A stretch of DNA of 64,000 nt from Argopecten irradians (lineage: Eukaryota; Mollusca; Bivalvia; Pectinida; Pectinidae): NCBI RefSeq assembly GCF_041381155.1, contig NC_091140.1, forward strand, positions 21,790,864 through 21,854,863. The letters run 5' to 3'. Below are positions 24,827-36,912 of the stretch, one piece after another (position 1 is the stretch's first letter; each line of letters starts with the position of its first letter). The notes beneath the pieces are model-generated. The model saw only the letters and a list, made by a program, of their open reading frames with translations. It did no database searches and was not told where the DNA came from. Made by a program: the position numbers and the translations under genes.

Positions 24827-24905
24827 GAAGTTGCTTTACTCCGGGCGCCACTATCGCTTTACAAAGGACGATAACTCAAAAAAAGTTATGTGGATACGTC
24901 TATAG
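24827..24905 (-). repeat. Right arm of the inverted repeat pair with ETS-like site
   Basis: On the minus strand: TATAGACGTATCCACATAA, GAGTTATCGTCC, CGGAGTAAAGCAACTTCCGG. It matches the arm at 20797-20882 block by block with different spacers, so the pair is diverged rather than recent. Confidence 0.6.
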
Positions 24906-25427
24906 ATGTTCTAAAATAAGGTCGTTAGCCTTATGATAATTTCAGGTAGAATAAAAAACACTGAACTGCATATAAATTTAGAAATATAACTTCATATTTA
25001 TGTCTTCATTTATGGAATTAAATGCAAGGCTCAAGTACAATATTATTTTCCACATAAACAATTCTATCCCTAATTGACATATCACCAGAAACATATGTTT
25101 CTGATATCACATATCCAGGGCCATCTGCAGATCGGTATATTATATTATTGTGACAAGAGTTTCATTGGTCTACTCTAGATCTGGTATTGAATGTGTTCAG
25201 AATTGATATGATGACAATTCCATGAACAATATAAAGAAATACATACTTAATAAATCAAAATTAATTTTCAAAAAATAATGTAATATTCATTACAAATAGA
25301 GTAGTAATTTCAAAAATATCAATGTATGTTAATCGGAATAATGTTCATGACAATTTACAATTGTAATTTACAATTTATTTCAGATATGACTGCATGCAGT
25401 TTGATAGATTCATAAATACATGTATGG

Positions 25428-26997
25428 TTATATTTTAGGGCATTGACCACAGAGCCACTTGGACCCCACATGTTTGGCCTTTTCAAATGCCCGGTAAACA
25501 GGCAATGGCAAACACATTTGATGAAAACTTTTAAGACATTCATTGTCTTCACAAGTAGCCCAAAAGATTGACCTTTCTTCCAAGCTTACCTCACTTTGAT
25601 CGCACGTGCATACTTTGCATATCAAGTCAGATTCTGAGGTAGGCAACTCGCACTGGTGGGATGATTCAGGAGACTGACAACTTTGTGATACGTCCAACTC
25701 ACAGAATGATGATGAAGACGGTTCATTTGACTCGTCAAGAGAAGATAGACACAGAGGTTGAAGTAGACTGAGTGGAATTAGCGCAAATAGGACAAAACCA
25801 ATCACTGTTTATTAACAGACTTAAGTCAACCTCAGCATGCACGGAGGTTGGCAAGTAATCTCTGTGAAACCAATGACAGCAATTAGCATTGTCACACCCA
25901 ACCCACAGAATCCCATTGTCCTCATCATCTGTCATCCCAGTCGCCTTGCACAAATTTGGCCGTCGGACCCACCTGGATTAAAAGTTGTAAAAAGTAAATG
26001 ATCAGTTTATTAGAAATTAACTAAATATTCACTCATGAAAAGTTTTACTAAATGTTTTCGCCAGATTATATCCAATGACTTGGGAATCATTAACACAACT
26101 TACAAGATTTATGCAAATTTTGATCTTCCATTTTGAAATAATTTATAAGTACCTTGAGTGATCCAGATTTCGTTTTTTCATTGTCAGTAGACAGTAGTAG
26201 TGATGTTGTTTTTTCTTTGGTTCTGAAAAAAAAGTCAAAAACACTTGTAAATGAACATTCATACAGTTTCCATGTTTAATACTATTTAAAAAATTTGGTT
26301 AACAGTTTATTCAATTAAAATGACTATAAGAAAATTTCTTCAACTACCTTTTTAGAATTCCTTTTCCTTTTTGATTGTGTTTCTGGCCCCTCAGAAGTGT
26401 TACCATTGTTTTCCTGAAAGCAATTACAAATGTATATGTATTCATGTGACTTTAATGAGGAATGCCAATTCCTGGTAATAGATATAGTACACTGTGTATA
26501 TTTGTTAGTATTTTCATTAACACATTTTTAATTTTTAAATCCTGGATGTCAACCTTTTTATCATATTTAATTTCTAATATTTTCAATGTATGGCCATTTT
26601 AAATTGGATATTATATATTATTGTTACATGTATATATACCTCCAACATCGATAAAGCAGAAGCAAATATGTCTAGTCCATGTGAGGTCTTTTGTTGGCTC
26701 TGAAAGATAAAGTTAATTGTAAATTTGAGCACATTGAATAGCAAAAAGAAATTGCTCTCAAGAAAGTTATGAGTTGAGCCCCCCCCCCCCCCCTCCCCCT
26801 CCCACCCCCGCACTTATTACCGTCATTTATTACTATTTCAACTGCATCTATCTTGGTTCATATTGATATGAAAGTGTAATTTTAGTTTGATTTTTTACCT
26901 TTTTCAAATTTCTTCTCCGTTTTGGATGTTTTATTATTGGCAACTCTAGATCTTGATCCGTTTCTGTTGTCCATTGATCAGCCTGACTTGATGTTTC
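25428..26997 (-). CDS. Linker and tandem PHD-finger-like exons of the pogo element
   Basis: Small exons at 26997-26899 (33 codons, ends KRRRNLKK), 26699-26640 (20 codons), 26413-26348 (22 codons, ends SKRKRNSKK) and 26222-26153 precede the last exon, 25972-25428. The basic ends look like nuclear localisation signals. The last exon holds PHD module 1 (GCDNANCCHWFH..WFCPICA, with Tyr where the HxxC cysteine is expected) and module 2 (CKVC..C-EDNEC-LKSFHQMC..WLCGQC), which has a full C4HC3 set. The two modules are in different frames. Phases of the small exons do not all agree, so an exon is missing from this model or the tail is decaying. PHD fingers usually read histone H3 tails, which would suit chromatin targeting (inference). 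Confidence 0.68.
26777..26815 (-). other. C-rich run, G-quadruplex-capable on the minus strand
   Basis: Sixteen consecutive C followed by CCCCCT, CCCA and CCCCC tracts. On the minus strand this gives at least four G-tracts in 35 bases, in a linker intron of the pogo element. Also a likely sequencing or assembly weak point. Confidence 0.7.
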
Positions 26998-27187
26998 CTG
27001 TAAACATTTCCCATTCTTATACAATGCCACAATTTATCCTTTTTATAGCATGATAAAAAAGAATGAAAGACCATATTACATAAAACTTTGTACATGTACA
27101 GTGTACATGTATATATTTTATGAATAATTTTGGGACATCTCTATATTTTTTTCTCTTATTAGTGAATGTAATTATTTTCACTATCTA

Positions 27188-27710
27188 TTAAAGTTATATG
27201 TGCCGTATTTTTCATAGTCACGAACCAAGAAGAGCTTTTAATATGCTATTCAACTCCAAAAGTTACCAACATTTTGAGAATTACAATACTTTCGATGTAT
27301 AGGTTTTAATTTTACAAGTACAAAAAGGACTGAAAATGATTTTTGGCAGTACTGCCAAAAATCATTATATTAACATCTTCAGTGTAATGAAATGAGTACA
27401 TACGGTCAGACCATGAAGCCATCTTGTTGTCCACAATTTCATTACACATTTTCACAGTATTATTAGTAATTGTTAAGTGATTTCTGAAGGTATATTTCCA
27501 TCTAAACATATATATGGCATAAAAAACAAGAATTTCACAGTGCATAACCAATGTGTTCTAACTAACGTTTATAAGGCATTATATACGATTGTCTGTCCAT
27601 TTGAATGATTTTCACAGCTTTATTCATTAAAACTTATGGTTTTAAATAGATTATTGAAGAAAAAATAACATGTCCAAATTTTCGACCAGTTACGGCACAT
27701 ATAACTTTAA
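27188..27710. mobile_element. MITE family B, copy 2 (TTAA-flanked)
   Basis: Perfect 16-bp inverted repeats AGTTATATGTGCCGTA and TACGGCACATATAACT, each flanked outside by TTAA, the target site of piggyBac-type elements. Homologous to 7859-8305 along most of its length. Non-coding; the 79-codon minus-strand frame inside is accidental. Sits within the pogo element. Confidence 0.88.
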
Positions 27711-28217
27711 TGTATCACAATTAATTCAAGGAAGTTTGAAATTGTTCAATAATGCTGATAGCAGTTTTCTTTTTCTGATATATAGGACTTTTTATTCTTT
27801 ATATCACATATAAAAATCTATTATATATGTACTTTTGATGATCTCTTCTTATTGCATTCCTTTGCCTTGAGTTGATTGACTATTTCATCACCAGAATAAG
27901 GTAAAGTCAAGGTCATTGTTAATAAGTTGGATGATTTGTTAAGTAAGCTAGGCCAAAACAAATTATATGCATGTTTCAGGTTACATGACTGAAAAAAATA
28001 GGGTAGGTCGGTCGGGAATTTATTGTATTTTTTTTGGCCTAAGCATCACATTTATTTCTTGTTTCAATAAACATTTAAGAAAAAGTTATAGGTTAAGTAG
28101 GTGTTGGAGGAAGAATCATTTTATTCTTTCATGTGAAGCTGCAAATGGAATATTTTAATTCTTCAAAATAAGAGATGTCAAATGGATAATAGTTTTAAAT
28201 CTGGTATTGTTGTTCAC

Positions 28218-30439
28218 CTGTTATAACTCTTGATGTTGTAACTATTCTAGTGCTTTTCTGTTTTTTAGCAGTTCCAATAATTGGAAGGAATATGTCTGCA
28301 AGCTCAGCTGGAATCAGACCCTGAGTGACCAATGGGTGACCTCTTACAAACTGGCCACATGTTTCACACAATGGGTCTGGTCTACAGATAGAAGTGGATT
28401 GGTTATCTCCCCCTGGACCAGGTTGTGAAAATTCTGGGTCACATGGAGTAAGCTTCCCCTTGTCTTTTGCATTCTCATCAACAGGACAAACCCCACACTT
28501 TGGGAATCCAGTTTTTATGTTGTATGGACTAAATACTTTGTCCACAGCTGTCCTAAGAACCTGAGCAAATCTAGAATATAAAGGTATAATTCCTTTATTT
28601 ATATTTTGATAGGAATAAAATCTCCAAGTCATTTACATTTCCTTTTTTAAGTTTTTAATTTTTTTTTATTTAAAATTTATTTCAAAGATAAAATTATAGC
28701 TCAAAAAGTTACACCATTCATTTAGGAGACACATACAAGAGCAGATACATTTGTATTGGATAGACCACATGATTTATGTTGATGATATGAATATGATACT
28801 ATAGATTAATTACCTATTTTTTCCTATAATCAGGTTTGGATTGGCATAACCCAGACTAACAGCCAAGCCAGTGACAGCTTTTTTTAATGGTCGGAGGAGA
28901 GCGACATCTAATTGCTGTAAAATGTGGGTGGTATGTGGAGGTAGGCAATACAGCTCTACCTGATTATCCCTGGCTGTCTCCACAAGATCAAGGGACAAGT
29001 GGCTCTCATGGTTGTCCATGATTAGCAACAAGGGGCGCTCTTTAGTGGCATGGACAAGAAACACCTGCTTGAACCATTTATGGAAAAGTTCACCATCCAT
29101 GTAGCCATTTGGAGAGGTTCCAAAAAGCCAGTCACCAGGAATTCCTGAAGAATTAATTTACAACTTATTTGAAAATATGTAATCATTGGTAATTTTGCTA
29201 GTTTTCTTTTACTTCTTTAATTAGCATTTTTCTAATAATTGAAGATAATATTTTGTTTCTGTTCATAATGATATAACACATTTATGTAAATGTAGAGTGA
29301 GTGTTAAATGAGTTTATGTATTTCATTATGCATTATTCTTTTAGTCGATTTATTATATGATAACATTGGTTTTTTAGATAACTTCGTGAAATCACATACC
29401 ATCTCTATATGCTCCACTTGGAAAGCTTTTCTCATATATGACAAAAGTTGGAAGAACTTTGCCACCTCCAGACACACAAACATTGGCCGTAGTATGAGAA
29501 GATGTCACAACTTGTCGTGAATGTGAATGGGTATTTGTAACACACACCCTGTCTTCAGCAGCCAACCCCTTCCCAAACCCAGTTTCATCGACATTGTATA
29601 TCTGGCTGGGTTTATTGCCAAGATCTGTTTTGATTAACACATAAGTAAGTACCACATTTGTGTGTAGGAAAAACATAATTACAAACAGAAATGATGACTT
29701 AAAATAGTAAAGTGCTAAAAAAATACACATGTACCTGAAATTGTTTAAAAAGGGAGATAATCCATTCCAATCATTCATTATTTGACATATTTTCTGTGAT
29801 GTTGTAAATGTAAAACACTTGCTTTAACACATTGCTTACCAATAAACATGCATTCAATATTTCATATTGGTACTACTACAAGCAAAACTTAAAGGAGAAT
29901 CCACTAAATTGAATACTTTTTTATCAATTAACTATTTATACATATTGTTGATCACACTGTTTTGATCTTGAATTTTTGTTTGAACCTACCAAGTCTCTCT
30001 ATTGTTTCCTTTAGAAGATTGAAATGGTTCATCATGACTGTAGAATTTGACATTCTGAGCCTTCCCCGATCCAGAGTCTGGGCCTTCCTCATTTTAAGTT
30101 CTGGATGGCATGCCAAAAAGCTTCTAAACCACTTGTAGGATGGACCATTCTGTCCCACATTGCTGCTTCTTCCTTTTTTTTCGTGATTATACCTCTCACA
30201 AACAGTTTAATTATCTTAAAAGTGAGGGGAAGTGAACGTTCTTGGCAATATTGCATATAAGAAATGAGATGCACCTCTTCCAGCTGTGAAAGAACTCTAA
30301 TAGGCTGGCCTTTAAGTTGATCACGGCAATGACGTTTTAATGTCATATGGCTAATATGGTGTTTCTTTGCTGATTGCCTAATGGGCTTGCCAGTTTTGAC
30401 CTCTTTTATTGCATCTGTCAGGCGACTTTTGTCGTAATT
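28218..30439 (-). CDS. pogo-type transposase: HTH and DDE_1 exons
   Basis: Four exons: 30439-29990, 29624-29400, 29144-28814 and 28570-28218. Donors and acceptors agree in phase (1, 1, 2) at all three joins. Exon 1 has a psq-like HTH (IRQSAKKHHISHMTLKRHCR) and a CENP-B-like second HTH (ILQVVPKW-type; PSYKWFRSFLACHPELKMRK), bind terminal repeats in this family. The acidic triad reads IYNVDETGFG (exon 2), LLIMDNHESHLS and QQLDVALLRPLKK (exon 3). Exon 4 continues with VLRTAVDKVFSPYNIKTGFPKCGV, quoted as AFxxxxI..GFPKCG type. Exon 1 is frameshifted at a poly-T run near 30172-30180. No initiator Met is seen; a short first exon should lie to the right. Confidence 0.85.
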
Positions 30440-31000
30440 CTTTTTTTTTATTTGACTAAATAAAATAAATGAGAGAAAGTTTTCAGGTTGTTTTATCATT
30501 TCCATTATAATTAAGAATTTAATCAGATTCAAAAATTTTCCTTATACACAGACATTAGCTTTACAGGAAAATTCGAATTGAACATCATTAAGAGCTTGGT
30601 ATTGGCCATGGATTGACTTGACTTGTTGGAATTACAGAACATTTTCTTTCTATTTGATTTATACAGCACAGAATTAAGTTCTAATTTAAAGCGTACATTG
30701 GAATGTGATGTAGGCTACAGAAATGTTTGTCTCTTTTTAATGTATTAAATGTATTGTTCATGAATAACTCTATATAATAATAGTTCAAAAAAATTGAAAA
30801 ATCCGGATTTTTTCAAACATTATTATAGAGCACCTGCCTGACCGACATGCGCACATGATCAAAGTAAAGTAAGATGACCTTATACCTTATAAAGGGTGAA
30901 AATAAATTTTCTTTTGTTGTATAAAAAATTAGTTAAAAAATCATATTTTACAAATTTTTTTATATATTTTTTTTCCAGAGAATTTTACATATTCAGAGAT
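30440..31000. other. AT-rich interval upstream of the pogo exons
   Basis: Probably holds the missing first exon and promoter of the pogo element. A short palindrome lies at 30790-30815 (TTGAAAAATCCGGATTTTTTCAA). No terminal repeat of the element could be matched. Confidence 0.35.
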
Positions 31001-31009
31001 ACATGGTTA

Positions 31010-31445
31010 TTTCACTCACACCATACACACCCACTCATGATCACATCATATTCAGTATGATATCATTATATTGCCATCTTCATATATCATCATCATTCTA
31101 AAAAAATTACCATCACATTCACATCATTCAGCCTCATCAATGATCATCATTCGTACACGCATCATCATTAATTAATCATACCCATATACTATTATTTACC
31201 AGAAAAATTATTCTATTATAATCTATCAGGTAGTTCTCATCAAAGATAATCATAAACCGATAGACCCACTCACATCATCATTCAACATGACATAGATACA
31301 ATATCATCATAATAAATCATCATCATCGACAATGATCATCATATACACTTACATCATCACTAATATGATATCAATACGATTGTCATCCTCATCAATTGCC
31401 ATCATACCGACACACAGATCATCATCCATAATGATATCACTGTTT
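31010..31445. repeat. CATCAT-rich low-complexity stretch
   Basis: Interspersed ATC/CAT trinucleotides (ATCATCATC phrases) over about 430 bases. The plus-strand frame at 31332-31577 follows from this bias and is not called a gene. Confidence 0.75.
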
Positions 31446-31689
31446 TATTACTATTCTTATCAACAACACATTACATTATTCATCCTTGTCAATTCTCTAT
31501 CACCCTACATGCATACTACAATAACATTACATTTCAACATGACTTCTATATATAGTATTATTATCAGAATTCCCTAACCATTATCATACATAAAATGTGA
31601 TCAAATCAAAAATCTAAATCTCTGACACATTCATACACACTTAGAAACCCAAGCGGACATACTTGAGACACGCACGTACAAGTCACACT

Positions 31690-31830
31690 CACACGTACAA
31701 AACACACACATATACAAGACAATGAGAGAGAGACAGGGAGAGGGGGATGAGAGAGAGAGACAGGGAGAGGGGGATGAGAGAGAGAAAGAGTGACAGAGAG
31801 ACAGGAAAGAGAAGGGATATGTGAGAAAGA
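31690..31830. repeat. GA-rich microsatellite with a 28-bp tandem pair
   Basis: AGAGAGAGACAGGGAGAGGGGGATG occurs twice in a row (31726-31776), within a purine-rich GAGA tract. Overlapping Ser/Leu-rich frames on the minus strand are by-products. Confidence 0.8.
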
Positions 31831-31984
31831 AGTGAATGTTCTGAGAGTAAGACAGAGAAGTAACATGTGGAAAGTACCAAAGAAGGCTTATATACCGGCG
31901 GTCCGGCGTCAATTACTACAAGAAGCTTTACTTTTCTCCATAACCGCTGGTCGAGATTTAATAGTATATGGGGCTACAATTTTA

Positions 31985-32245
31985 CAATATGATGCTAAAC
32001 CCCCGGGGGGCTGAGGGCGGGGCCAAATAAATATAGAACAACACATGGACATATAAAGAGTTGAAACCAAATGGGATTACAATGGGCATCCTTATAAGGG
32101 TGGGGTTACAACAAGTTTGGGGTATGGCCACATATTTTTCTCCTGAAATAAGCATGAGATAGTAAGTGTATCGTTTTTCTTGGGTGTTCTGAGAAGGGGT
32201 AAGCCCCCGGGTGGCCCTGAGGGGCGGGGTATAATATTACTCTTT
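31985..32245. repeat. Pair of GC-rich related repeats
   Basis: AACCCCCGGGGGGCTGAGGGCGGGGCC (core CCCCGGGGGGCTGAGGGCGG) at 31998 and GCCCCCGGGTGGCCCTGAGGGGCGGGG-type sequence at 32202 are alike, about 205 bp apart, and stand out in AT-rich DNA. Likely a dispersed repeat; family unknown. Confidence 0.55.
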
Positions 32246-32399
32246 ACCATAAGCAATGTGTCTCTGAATTTTATAGTAATCTTGAATCAAATTAACCAAA
32301 ACCTTAACATTTAATGAATCATGTAAGCATGTGGTTTTATATATTTTTGTGTTTAGAAAATTTAGTGTAAGAAAATTAATTTCATTGTCAATTCTGTTG

Positions 32400-34640
32400 T
32401 AAATATCGTTGCTTGTTTATTTATGGCAAAGGGAATAATAAGAACTTCTAATAAAGCTTCAAAGCTTGTCAGAAAATTTTGAACCTCATTGCATTCCCAT
32501 AAGATATGATTATTTGTCTACCATCTATAATGCAAAAAGTACAGTGTGTATTATTTGTAAGACAAGTCTTGTAAATAAAACAGTTGGTCGATAAAATATT
32601 ATGGTTTATTCGAAATTATAACCATTGGAATTTAGTAATGAGATTCACCTTAAATGGAAGAGAATATATCTTTTTCTATGTGTCAATATTGAAATCAAAT
32701 ATAGTTCCCCATTTACACTGAGCAAGTTTAATATACTGGTGTTTTCCTGTAGAAATACAATAAGCACTTTATAAAAGTCCTTAGAACCTTTCTTCTTTTT
32801 CAAAAAGAATTTCAAGGTCTGTAGATATATTATTGGGAATGGTAAAACACTGTTTGTGAATTTGATTTTTAAAATAATTGTTAATGCTTCCTAACAGTCC
32901 ATGAAACCGAAGATAGTTTGTTACATTGCCATGTAACTCACAAAATTCTTCGAAAGAGTAAAAGGAGCAAGTTGTTTTAGCCTTCATTAAATCATTTATT
33001 ATCATTATTCCATTCTTAAACCAGTTTAAAAAAACTGGGGGTTTTTATCAACAACTATATTCTTATTATACCACAAAGACGCTTTAAGCCCAGAACTATT
33101 GTATTTCTTGTACGGTTCTTTTAATCTAAGTTTTTACCGTGCATTAAATCTTGGTTCCATAAAACATATCTATTGTAAGCTTGACTTCGTTTTATGTATT
33201 CACAACCATAGTTTGCTAAAATATGAGGATTTATCCAAGTTTTTAAAATGCATAACCATTTTCCATCTAGGCCATGGGCTAGGAGGGTCCAACATGCATT
33301 CCCCCAAACCTCCGCACCAATATTTTTCTGAACCCTTATGACCCACTGATCACAAATCAAAATGGCCGCCATCTCGAAATTCACTAAAAATTAAAAAATA
33401 GTCATAACATTGACATTTTTCAACAGAAGTAGACAATGAGGTATCAAAATGACCACAATAGAACCTATTCTGACCTAAAAATCCTTCTTATCCAGTCAAG
33501 TTTTAAATTTCTCCTCAGGATTTGGTAAAGAAATGAATAGATGTTTCAACTTGGATATCAATAATCGTTTTATTATACTAAACTCTTCCTATTGGAGTCA
33601 GCTTTCTTTTACTCCATCCTACAAGGCGAGTATTTCACCTAGGTAGCGTCCTGATTGAAAACTTATCTGATCAGACTTTATTAATTTATCTAAAATTAGT
33701 TTATGTCTACTAGCTATTGAACCAGAGTCAATTTTATAAACAATATTTAAAAAGGGAGATTGGTCTCCAATTTTTTATGAAATATTTTGATTTATTAGCC
33801 TTAGGAACATGTATACAAGTAAGTATGGCTGACATTAGGTAACTGATAATTGACCATTTAAAAAAAATTAATAAAACGTACAATAAAATTCCCTAGTTGC
33901 TTCCAAAAACATTTTTTGAAATTCTGAAGTAAAACCATCTGACCCATGGCTTTTATTATTTTTCATGTTTTTAAGTGTTTGACAGCTTCTTTTAAACCTT
34001 CTTAAGTAATTGCCTCTTCTTGGTTTAATTTAGGGATTTCGTAGTTTCCTTGAAACTCATTTAAGTTAATGTATGTCCCTGATATCACTTGCTATCCCAT
34101 GTAGCTGTTCGTAAAAAGATTTGAAAATATCCCCTTGTTTTGTGATAACTTCCCCATTATCCCGTTGTAATTTTGGAATTGTTTTTGATGCGAAATTCCT
34201 GTTTTCTAAATTGGATAAATAATATGTTGGCTTTTCAGCTTCATCAATCCATACTCCTTTGCCCTTACCATAACCCTTTAATTTAATGTATGCGAATATC
34301 TTCTATTCTTTTTCTCTGACTCAACTTTTCTAAATCTATATTAGTCTGAGTAAGATATTGTTTTTTCTCTGATTTCTAATAATAGGATTTCCAAAAATAG
34401 CTGGTCATCTATAACTAATTATAACTCTGAATCAGGAATGGTATCGATCATATCTACATTGTATACAGGAAGACAGTATCGAGTCTTTATTTCTTTAATA
34501 ATTTTATTTATGGCATTAAGAAAATTTTGGTCGCGTAATAATGAATTATTAAATTCCCAAAAAGCTCTACCTTTATTAAATCAATTAAATTTTAATGTAT
34601 TAGTTGTGTATGTGGAAGGAATGATCTGATCTATAACCCG
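32400..34640 (-). mobile_element. L1/Tx1-type LINE remnant
   Basis: Read from the right on the minus strand: the end of an APE-type endonuclease with the SDH box (SGYRSDHS near 34625), the linker GRAFWEFNNSLLRDQNF, ENRNFASKTIPKLQRDNGEV, the RT entry motif MKNNKSHGSDGFTSEF (near 33960), and a C-terminal knuckle region HILWECNEVQNFLTSFEALL (near 32480). The set is typical of L1/Tx1 LINEs. Many stops and frameshifts show it is old. Its 5' side stops exactly where the 57-bp minisatellite starts. Interior 33270-33400 holds a short repeat with ATGGCCGCCAT. Confidence 0.8.
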
Positions 34641-34646
34641 AATCTA

Positions 34647-36912
34647 TGTGGATACTGGTGGTTTGTGTTTGAGAGACTGTGGTATGTTGGTGATGTGTCT
34701 CCTTGTGGTTTATGTGTGCTTGAGAGACTGTGGTATATTGGTGATGTGTCTCCTTGTGAATACTGATGGTTTGTGCTTGAGAGACTGTGGTATGTTGATG
34801 ATGTGTCTCCTTGTGGATACTGGTGATTTGTGTTTGGGAGACTGTGGTACTTTGTTGATGTGTCTCCTGGTGGATACTGGTGATTTGTGTTTGGGAGACT
34901 GTGGTACTTTGTTGATGTGTCTCCTGGTGGATACTGGTGGTTTGTGTTTGAGAGACTGTGGTATGTTGGTGATGTGTCTCCTTGTGAATACTTGTGGTTT
35001 GTGTTTGAGAGACTGTGGTATGTTGGTGATGTGTCTCCTTGTGAATACTTGTGGTTTGTGTTTGAGAGACTGTGGTATGTTGGTGATGTGTCTCCTTGTG
35101 GATACTGATGGTTTGTGTTTGGGAGACTTTGGTGATGTGTCTCCTTGTGGATACTGATGGTTTGTGTTTGAGAGACTGTGGTATATTGGTGATGTGTCTC
35201 CTTGTGAATACTTGTGGTTTGTGTTTGAGAGACTGTGGTATGTTGGTGATGTGTCTTCTTGTGAATACTTGTGTTTTGTGTTTGAGAGACTGTGGTATGT
35301 TGGTGATGTGTCTCCTTGTGGATACTGGTGATTTGTGTTTGAGAGACTGTGGTATGTTGGTGATGTGTCTCCTTGTGGATACTGGTGGTTTGTGTTTGAG
35401 AGACTGTGGTATGTTGGTGATGTGTCTCCTTGTGAATACTTGTGGTTTGTGTTTGAGAGACTGTGGTATGTTGGTGATGTGTCTTCTTGTGAATACTGAT
35501 GGTTTGTGTTTGAGAGACTGTGGTATATTGATGATGTGTCTCCTTGTGGATACTGATGGTTTGTGTTTGAGACTGTGGTACTTTGGTGATGTGTCTCCTT
35601 GTGGATACTGGTGGTTTGTGTTTGAGAGACTGTGGTATGTTGGTGATGTGTCTCCTTGTGAATACTTGTGGTTTGTGTTTGAGAGACTGTGGTATGTTGG
35701 TGATGTGTCTTCTTGTGAATACTTGTGTTTTGTGTTTGAGAGACTGTGGTATGTTGGTGATGTGTCTCCTTGTGGATACTGGTGATTTGTGTTTGAGAGA
35801 CTGTGGTATGTTGGTGATGTGTCTCCTTGTGGATACTGGTGGTTTGTGTTTGAGAGACTGTGGTATGTTGGTGATGTGTCTTCTTGTGAATACTTGTGGT
35901 TTGTGTTTGAGAGACTGTGGTATGTTGGTGATGTGTCTTCTTGTGAATACTGATGGTTTGTGTTTGAGACTGTGGTATGTTGGTGATATGTCTCCTTGTG
36001 GATACTTGTGGTTTGTGTTTAAGACTGTGGTATGTTGGTGATTGTGTCTCCTTGTGGATACTGGTGGTTTGTGTTTGAGAGACTGTGGTATGTTGGTGAT
36101 GTGTCTCCTTGTGAATACTTGTGGTTTGTGTTTGAGAGACTGTGGTATGTTGGTGATGTGTCTTCTTGTGATACTGTGGTTTGTGTTTGAGAGACTGTGG
36201 TATGTTGGTGATGTGTCTCCTTGTGATACTTGTGGTTTGTGTTTAGACTGTGGTATGTTGGTGATTGTCTCCTTGTGGATACTTGTGGTTTGTGTTTGAG
36301 AGACTGTGGTATGTTGGTGATGTGTCTCCTTGTGGATACTGGTGGTTTGTGTTTAAGACTGTGGTATGTTGGTGATGTGTCTCCTTGTGGATACTGGTGG
36401 TTTGTGTTTGAGAGACTGTGGTATGTTGGTGATGTGTCTTCTTGTGAATACTTGTGGTTTGTGTTTGAGAGACTGTGGTATGTTGGTGATGTGTCTTCTT
36501 GTGAATACTGATGGTTTGTGTTTGAGACTGTGGTATGTTGGTGATATGTCTCCTTGTGGATACTTGTGGTTTGTGTTTAAGACTGTGGTATGTTGGTGAT
36601 GTGTCTCCTTGTGGATACTTGTGGTTTGTGTTTGAGAGACTGTGGTATGATGGTGATGTGTCTCCTTGTGAATACTTGTGGTTTGTGTTTGAGAGACTGT
36701 GGTATATTGGTGATGTGTCTCCTTGTGGAAACTGGTGGTTTGTGTTTGAGAGACTGTGGTATATTGGTGATGTGTCTCCTTGTGGATACTGGTGGTTTGT
36801 GTTTGAGAGACTGTGGTATGTTGGTGATGTGTCTCCTTGTGGATACTGGTGGTTTGTGTTTGAGAGACTGTGGTATGTTGGTGATGTGTCTCCTGGTGGA
36901 TACTAGTGGTTT
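34647..36912. repeat. 57-bp minisatellite, about 40 copies
   Basis: The unit TGGTTTGTGTTTGAGAGACT plus 37 further bases to TGTGAATACTTG repeats with point variants (GGATACTGG/GAATACTTG, CTCC/CTTC) and a few units shortened by one to five bases. Because 57 is a multiple of three, long frames stay open in several phases on both strands (for example LRDCGMLVMCLLVDTGG), which explains the apparent proteins here. Units 35165-35560 and 35625-36000 match in variant order, a higher-order repeat of about eight units. Confidence 0.97.

Larger units (their letters stand above)
25428..30439 (-). mobile_element. pogo-family DNA transposon with PHD-like tail
   Basis: A minus-strand, multi-exon element or domesticated gene. 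From right to left it encodes a psq/CENP-B type helix-turn-helix region, a DDE_1 (pogo/Jerky-type) catalytic core, linker exons rich in lysine and serine, and two C-terminal PHD-finger-like modules. Terminal inverted repeats were not identified, so the element's ends are unknown. A MITE (27188-27710) sits in the gap between the core and tail exons. One frameshift in the helix-turn-helix exon and one between the two PHD modules indicate it is not functional as it stands. Confidence 0.8.

Noticed and set aside
31606-31912. Three overlapping Ser/Leu-rich minus-strand frames
   Set aside because: Produced by a GA/CT microsatellite; composition is low complexity.
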